Origin: Actinomyces sp.
GTDB lineage: Bacteria > Actinomycetota > Actinomycetes > Actinomycetales > Actinomycetaceae
DNA: 64,000 bases
Assembly: GCF_030530635.1 (NCBI RefSeq)
Contig: NZ_JAUMUL010000005.1
Span: 1 to 64,000, forward strand
Direction of reading: 5' to 3'
Shown: positions 59,669 through 64,000 of the stretch, piece by piece
Layout: each line of letters starts with the position of its first letter
Position numbering within the stretch: position 1 is the first letter of the stretch
Program-made: the position numbers and the translations under genes
Notes under the pieces: model-generated
What the model was told of the DNA's origin: nothing
Database searches by the model: none
What the model saw: only the letters and a program-made list of their open reading frames with translations

Positions 59669-61087
59669 TCAGGCAGCGGCCGGCTCCGACAGGTCTGCGG
59701 GAGTGGACAGCGTGCCCCGCACCGCGGTGGCGGCGGCGACGGCGGGCGAGACCAGGTGAGTGCGTCCGCCCTTGCCCTGCCGGCCCTCGAAGTTGCGGTT
59801 GGAGGTGGAGGCGGCGCACTCTCCGGGCGAGAGCTGGTCGGGGTTCATGCCCAGGCACATGGAGCAGCCGGCATTGCGCCACTCGGCGCCGAAGTCTTTG
59901 AACACCCGGTCCAGTCCCTCGGCCTCGGCCTGCAGGCGGATGCGGGCGGAGGCCGGCACCACCAGCATCCGCAGTCCGGGCGCCTTCGTACGCCCCTTGA
60001 TGACCGCGGCGGCGGCACGCAGGTCCTCAATGCGGCCGTTGGTGCACGAGCCGAGGAAGACAGTGTCTACCCTGATGTCCCGCAGCGGCGTGCCCGGGCG
60101 CAGGTCCATGTACTCCAGGGCCCGCTCAGCCGCACGGCGCGCCGTCTCGTCGGCGATGTCCTCGGGGTCGGGGACGGCGCCCGAGATGGGCAGGCCCTGA
60201 CCGGGGTTGGTGCCCCAGGTGACGAAGGGCTCAATGTCGCTGCCCTTCAGGATCACCTCGGTATCGAAGACGGCGTCGTCGTCGGTTCGCAGGGAACTCC
60301 AGTAGGCGACGGCGGCCTCCCAGTCCTCCCCCTCCGGGGCGTGCGGGCGGCCCTTCAGGTAGGCGAAGGTGGTCTCATCGGGGGCGATCATGCCGGCACG
60401 GGCACCGGCCTCGATACTCATGTTGCAGATAGTCATGCGGGCCTCCATCGACAGCTGCTCGATGGCACGGCCGCGGTACTCGATGACGTGGCCCTGGGCG
60501 CCGTTGGTGCCGATCTTGGCGATGATGGCCAGGATAATGTCTTTGGCGCCGCTGCCTGCGGGCAGATCCCCGTCGATGAGCACGCTCATGGTCTTGAAGG
60601 GGGCCACGGGCAGGGTCTGGGTGGCCAGCACGTGCTCGACCTGGCTGGTGCCGATGCCGAAGGCGAGCGCCCCGAAGGCTCCGTGGGTGGAGGTGTGGGA
60701 GTCCCCGCACACAACGGTCATACCCGGCTGGGTCAGGCCCAGCTGCGGGCCGACGGCGTGGACGATGCCCTGATCGGCGTCGCCGAGGGAGTGCAGGCGC
60801 ACCCCGAACTCGGCACAGTTGGCGCGCAGGGTCTCGATCTGAGTCCGGGAGGTGACGTCCGCAATGGGCAGGTCGATGTCCAGGGTGGGGGTGTTGTGAT
60901 CCTCGGTCGCCAGGGTGAGGTCGGGTCGACGCACCTGGCGGCCCGCCAGGCGCAGGCCCTCGAAGGCCTGAGGGCTGGTGACCTCGTGCACCAGGTGCAG
61001 GTCGATGTAAAGCAGGTCCGGGGCTCCGTCAGCGCCGGGGGCGACGACGTGGTCGCGCCACACCTTCTGTGCCAGAGTCATTCCCAT
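59669..61087 (-). CDS. leuC: 3-isopropylmalate dehydratase large subunit
   Basis: 472 aa. Iron-sulfur aconitase fold: cluster ligands are Cys in VFLGSCTNGRIEDL and the pair in GCSMCLGMNPDQL. VCGDSHTSTHGAFGALAFGI and the SNRNFEGRQGKGGRTHL block are also family marks. ATG of MGMTLAQKV follows AGGAAAGGAAG. It is divergent from the IclR regulator gene, which probably controls it. Confidence 0.96.
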   Translation of the reverse strand: MGMTLAQKVWRDHVVAPGADGAPDLLYIDLHLVHEVTSPQAFEGLRLAGRQVRRPDLTLATEDHNTPTLDIDLPIADVTSRTQIETLRANCAEFGVRLHSLGDADQGIVHAVGPQLGLTQPGMTVVCGDSHTSTHGAFGALAFGIGTSQVEHVLATQTLPVAPFKTMSVLIDGDLPAGSGAKDIILAIIAKIGTNGAQGHVIEYRGRAIEQLSMEARMTICNMSIEAGARAGMIAPDETTFAYLKGRPHAPEGEDWEAAVAYWSSLRTDDDAVFDTEVILKGSDIEPFVTWGTNPGQGLPISGAVPDPEDIADETARRAAERALEYMDLRPGTPLRDIRVDTVFLGSCTNGRIEDLRAAAAVIKGRTKAPGLRMLVVPASARIRLQAEAEGLDRVFKDFGAEWRNAGCSMCLGMNPDQLSPGECAASTSNRNFEGRQGKGGRTHLVSPAVAAATAVRGTLSTPADLSEPAAA

Positions 61088-61229
61088 CGCTGCACTTCCT
61101 TTCCTGAGGCGGTTCCTGGGACGTTCTACCCGCATGCCCGCCCGGAATGTGCGGAACCGGCAAATACGGGCCCGTTTTCTGACTGCACGCTACTTGAAGT
61201 CTCAACACTCGGAATGGCAGTATCAGATT
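61088..61229. promoter_or_regulatory. leuCD / IclR divergent control region
   Basis: 142 bp with promoters for both directions. ACTTGAAGT (61192-61200) is a perfect odd palindrome in the AT-richer part near the regulator start and is a possible operator core. No clear -35/-10 pair is seen. Confidence 0.35.
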
Positions 61230-61970
61230 ATGGACGGTCTGGGCGATATCGAAAGCGGCAGCGGCGTCGGGGTCATCGACAAGGCCGCGCTGGTCATGAG
61301 CGCCCTGGAGGCGGGGCCGGCCACACTGGCACAGCTGGTCACCACCACACACCTGGCCCGCCCGACGGCGCACCGAATCGCGGTGGCGCTGGAATACCAC
61401 CGTCTGCTCTCCCGTGACGCGCAGGGGCGGTTCATCCTGGGACCACGACTGAATGAGCTCGCCTCCGCCGCCGGTGAGGACCATCTGCTCGCCGCCGCAG
61501 GCCCGGTACTGGCCGCCCTGCGGGACAAGACGCATGAATCCGCGCAGCTGTACCGCCGGCAGGGCGACGTGCGGGTATGCGTGGCCAACGCCGAACGCCC
61601 GATCGGACTGCGCGACTCCATCCCCGTGGGCGCGACCATGTCCATGCAGGGCGGCTCGGGCGCACAGGTGCTGCTGGCGTGGGAGGAGCCCGACCGGCTG
61701 CATCGCGGCCTGACAGGCGCCCGGTTCAACGCCACCATGCTGTCCGCGGTGCGCCGACGCGGCTGGGCCCAGTCGGTGGGCGAGCGTGAGCCGGGGGTGG
61801 CCAGCGTGTCCGCTCCGGTCCGCGGGGCCAGCGGGAAGGTCGTCGCGGCCGTTTCCATCTCGGGGCCGATCGAGCGCATGGGCCGTCAGCCCGGGCGGGT
61901 GCACGGCCCGGTGGTGGCCGCCGCCGCTCGCCGCCTGTCTGACGTGCTGCGCAATAACGACGAGGGCTGA
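61230..61970 (+). CDS. IclR family transcriptional regulator
   Basis: 246 aa. The winged helix-turn-helix (about 15-75) includes VIDKAALVMSALEAGPATLA and LARPTAHRIAVALEYHRLL; the effector domain has GDVRVCVANAERPIGLRDSI and VAAVSISGPIERMG. ATG at 61230 (MDGLGDIESGSG) suits the family length; the frame is open upstream to 61134 over the control region. IclR genes divergent from leuCD (NdgR/LtbR type) regulate leucine synthesis in actinobacteria, so the same role is likely. Confidence 0.9.
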   Translation: MDGLGDIESGSGVGVIDKAALVMSALEAGPATLAQLVTTTHLARPTAHRIAVALEYHRLLSRDAQGRFILGPRLNELASAAGEDHLLAAAGPVLAALRDKTHESAQLYRRQGDVRVCVANAERPIGLRDSIPVGATMSMQGGSGAQVLLAWEEPDRLHRGLTGARFNATMLSAVRRRGWAQSVGEREPGVASVSAPVRGASGKVVAAVSISGPIERMGRQPGRVHGPVVAAAARRLSDVLRNNDEG

Positions 61971-62008
61971 GCGCCCCCTCTCCTCCCCCACCCCTCACCC
62001 CACCCCTC

Positions 62009-62050
62009 CCGAGATCGGTAGAAGTTACGTGCCGAGGTCGGTAGATATGG
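62009..62050. repeat. CCGA-RR-TCGG dimer repeat (copy 5)
   Basis: CCGAGATCGG TAGAAGTTAC and, 23 bp later, CCGAGGTCGG TAGATATGG. Almost identical to the 37540 copy. Between the convergent IclR and glycosyltransferase genes. Confidence 0.75.
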
Positions 62051-62093
62051 TTACTGAAGCCGGCACGGCGGTCCGGCGTGGGCTCACCCGCAG

Positions 62094-63230
62094 TCAACTA
62101 CGCCGGTGCAGTTCGATCGCCCGCCGGTAGGCGTCAACGTTCATGGCGGTTACCGCACCCCACACCGGAAGCGGGTCGACGGTGTAGTTGTGCTCCTTGA
62201 TCCACCCCAATTGGTCGGGATTCGTCATCAGCTCTGCGAGCGCCCGAGTCAGGTCGGCGTTGTCGTCGCCGAGGAGCCCGTCGACGCCGTCGGTAATGAA
62301 GTCCGCAACGCCGGAGGATCGCAGGGCGACGACGGCCAGTCCTGCAGACCGCGCCTCCAGTACGCTGATCCCGAATGAGTCGGCGGGCGAGGTCTGCAGG
62401 TAGACGTCGGCCCGGGTGAAGGCCCGCGCCAATTCGTCCCGCTCAACCCTGCCGACCAGGGTGATGCGGTCCGTCATGCCGGAGCCGGCGACCTCCCGTG
62501 CGAGTCGGTCGCGCAGCGGTCCGTCGCCGTACATCTCCAGCACCGCGTCACAGCCGGTCCGGCGAACCGCGTCGACGAATACCCGTACGACCTGCAACGG
62601 ACGCTTGCGCTCAATCCACCGCAGCGAGGCCACTACCCGCAGCGGACGCCCCTGCACCCGCTCCACGACCCGCGGTAGCCGCCAGTGTTCGACGGTGATG
62701 CCGTTGGGCAGCACCGTGACCGGTTTGACCGCGCCTGCTCGCTCGACCTCGGCGGCGAGCATGGAGGAGACGGCAGTCAGATCGGCTCCACCACGCTGCC
62801 ATAGGCGCACCGGGCTCGCCGGGCCTAAAGCGCCGCAAGCCGCCGCCCACGGGCCGAGGACGCAGTGGAAGGTGATCGCCAGGGGCAGCTCGGCGCACCG
62901 TGCCGCCACGATCCCGGACCAGGCGAATTGGGAGACGACGCCGGTGTGCACGTGAACCACATCGGGGCGCAGTCGCGCCATCAATACCGCCAGCTCACGC
63001 CCCGCTCGCGGATGCAGCGGCAGCTCAGCCGGAAGGCGAACCGTGGTGCGGTACACAGGGAAGCCATCGGGATCCTCCACGCTGCGGCCGCGGTCGGCAC
63101 CCGTAGGAGTGGCCGTGACGAGCGCGGGTTCATGGCCCGCCACTAACAGATTACGGGCGAGATCCCGCACTTGCGTCTCAATGCCGCCCAGCCGCGGCGC
63201 ATAGCAGTCGGAGACGATGAGCACGCGCAT
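62094..63230 (-). CDS. Glycosyltransferase family 4 (PimB/MshA-like group)
   Basis: 378 aa GT-B enzyme. The N-terminus is RVLIVSDCYAPRLGGIETQV, and DVVHVHTGVVSQFAWSG ends the acceptor domain. The donor domain has VASLRWIERKRPLQVVRVF and the EX7E region TSPADSFGISVLEARSAGLA. The fold and GGIE loop resemble mannosyl- and glucosyltransferases of mannolipid synthesis. It stands alone next to nrdR. The start is ATG with GGAGG close upstream. Confidence 0.85.
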   Translation of the reverse strand: MRVLIVSDCYAPRLGGIETQVRDLARNLLVAGHEPALVTATPTGADRGRSVEDPDGFPVYRTTVRLPAELPLHPRAGRELAVLMARLRPDVVHVHTGVVSQFAWSGIVAARCAELPLAITFHCVLGPWAAACGALGPASPVRLWQRGGADLTAVSSMLAAEVERAGAVKPVTVLPNGITVEHWRLPRVVERVQGRPLRVVASLRWIERKRPLQVVRVFVDAVRRTGCDAVLEMYGDGPLRDRLAREVAGSGMTDRITLVGRVERDELARAFTRADVYLQTSPADSFGISVLEARSAGLAVVALRSSGVADFITDGVDGLLGDDNADLTRALAELMTNPDQLGWIKEHNYTVDPLPVWGAVTAMNVDAYRRAIELHRRS

Positions 63231-63349
63231 GGCCTCCAGTGTGCCATGCCGAATATGAGGATTCACGCACGCGCCCGCGGCCAACGGGGGCGCCCACGGC
63301 GTCCTTTTTAAGGCACGGGCAGGGCGAAGTCGGGGCGCGGGTCGGCGAT

Positions 63350-63835
63350 TCAGCGGGTCGGTGAGGTGCCGGCCGCATCGGCGTCCCCGAGCTGCCGGGT
63401 ACGCAGGTCGGCGATGGCGGACTCGAAGTCGTCCAGGGAGTTGAAGCTGGAGTAGACGGAGGCGAAGCGCAGGTAGGCCACCTCGTCCAATTCGCGCAGC
63501 GGCTCCAGGATCGCCAGGCCCACCTCGTGGGAATCGACAATCGCGTGCCCCTTGGCACGAACCGACTCCTCGACCTTGTGAGCCAGCAGCGCCAGCTGGT
63601 CATCGGTGACCGGACGCCCCTGGCAGGCGCGGCGCACACCCCTTATAACCTTCTCGCGGGAGAAGGACTCGGTGGCGCCCGACCGCTTACGCACCGACAG
63701 ACTGGCGGCCTCAATGGTGGTGAATCGCCGTCCGCATTTTGTGCATTGGCGCCGTCGGCGTATTGACGCACCGTCATCGGAGGTACGCGAGTCGACTACG
63801 CGAGATCCGCTGTGCTGACAGAAAGGACAACGCAC
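63350..63835 (-). CDS. nrdR: Transcriptional repressor NrdR
   Basis: 161 aa. It represses ribonucleotide reductase genes when dATP is bound. The zinc ribbon is CPFCQHSGSRVVDSR with CTKCGRRFTT; the ATP-cone covers SVRKRSGATESFSREKVIRG onward. The chosen start is GTG directly before RCPFC, with GGAGGTG eight bases upstream; a GTG three codons earlier overlaps that site. A Pro/Arg-rich tail ends it. Confidence 0.95.
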   Translation of the reverse strand: MRCPFCQHSGSRVVDSRTSDDGASIRRRRQCTKCGRRFTTIEAASLSVRKRSGATESFSREKVIRGVRRACQGRPVTDDQLALLAHKVEESVRAKGHAIVDSHEVGLAILEPLRELDEVAYLRFASVYSSFNSLDDFESAIADLRTRQLGDADAAGTSPTR

Positions 63836-63927
63836 GCCCGCCACCTCCGGTTCTCCTCACAGCGCGTACGGTTCGGAGAGTATGTGCCCGACCGGCGGAT
63901 GCGCAAGCGTCTACCGAAGGAGAACCC

Positions 63928-63990
63928 ATGCGAGCGCAAGGACGGTACTATCACCGGCCGACGGCGCGGGCCGCGGCACGCACACGGTGA
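63928..63990 (+). CDS. Possible 20-residue leader peptide at window edge
   Basis: ATG with GAAGGAGAA seven bases upstream encodes a 20-residue basic peptide (MRAQGRYYHRPTARAAARTR) ending in TGA. It is divergent from nrdR. It may be a leader for a gene beyond the window or chance. Only the ribosome site supports it. Confidence 0.25.
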   Translation: MRAQGRYYHRPTARAAARTR

Positions 63991-64000
63991 CCCCCGGCTC

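Overview
The window comes from a high-GC Gram-positive actinomycete. Gene content and order fit an Actinomyces-like member of the Actinomycetaceae. The backbone is the actinobacterial order rne–rplU–rpmA–obgE–proB–proA–nadD–rsfS–histidine phosphatase–tRNA-Ala on the left, and leuCD–murA–plsC–gpsA–ddl–thiL–(rpmB)–DAK–recG–rsmD–coaD–yceD–rnc–mutM in the middle and right. Cytochrome bd oxidase, an anaerobic C4-dicarboxylate carrier and a large beta-galactosidase suggest a facultative, host-associated fermenter. The genus assignment is inference.

Layout. Positions 1-3463 (minus): tRNA-Ala(GGC) cut by the window edge, histidine phosphatase, rsfS, a repeat-rich membrane-anchored protein, nadD. 3818-5128: Dcu-type transporter. 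5327-15401: a compact plus-strand operon of three glycosyltransferases, an exporter-type ABC transporter, two APH-fold kinases and an OmpR-type two-component system. It looks like a regulated glycan or glycolipid assembly and export unit. 15462-16115: a transposase-free element with ISL3-like ends and an 8-bp target duplication. 16148-17987 (minus): an Asp-rich tail protein and proA. 17988-22471: an accessory island between proA and proB with an ATPase plus TOPRIM pair (probable anti-phage module), a broken second copy of the proA 5' end, a TetR/HXXEE pair and ISL3-like elements. 22472-28881 (minus): proB, obgE, rpmA, rplU, rne.

29364-37527 (plus): cydA, cydB, cydD, cydC and a GAF-domain sensor kinase, facing a NarL-type regulator (37616-38269). 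38323-42029 (minus): mutM, rnc, yceD, a coiled-coil protein, coaD. 42161-45583: lacZ, placed between coaD and rsmD. 46322-54050: rsmD (+), recG and DAK protein (-), rpmB (+), thiL and ddl (-). 54201-54932: a lipoprotein. 54933-55420: a gene-free, repeat-packed stretch. 55421-61087 (minus): gpsA, plsC, murA, leuD, leuC, with a divergent IclR regulator. 62094-63835 (minus): a glycosyltransferase and nrdR.

Non-coding DNA is unusually structured. A palindromic CCGA-RR-TCGG motif recurs as dimers or trimers (22-23 bp period) at five intergenic sites, four of them between convergent genes. Other unrelated motifs show the same paired, roughly 20-bp-period design. The strongest candidates for something undescribed are the ATPase/TOPRIM module flanked by 147-bp proA repeats, the glycosyltransferase/ABC/double-kinase operon, and these repeat families with their small mobile elements.
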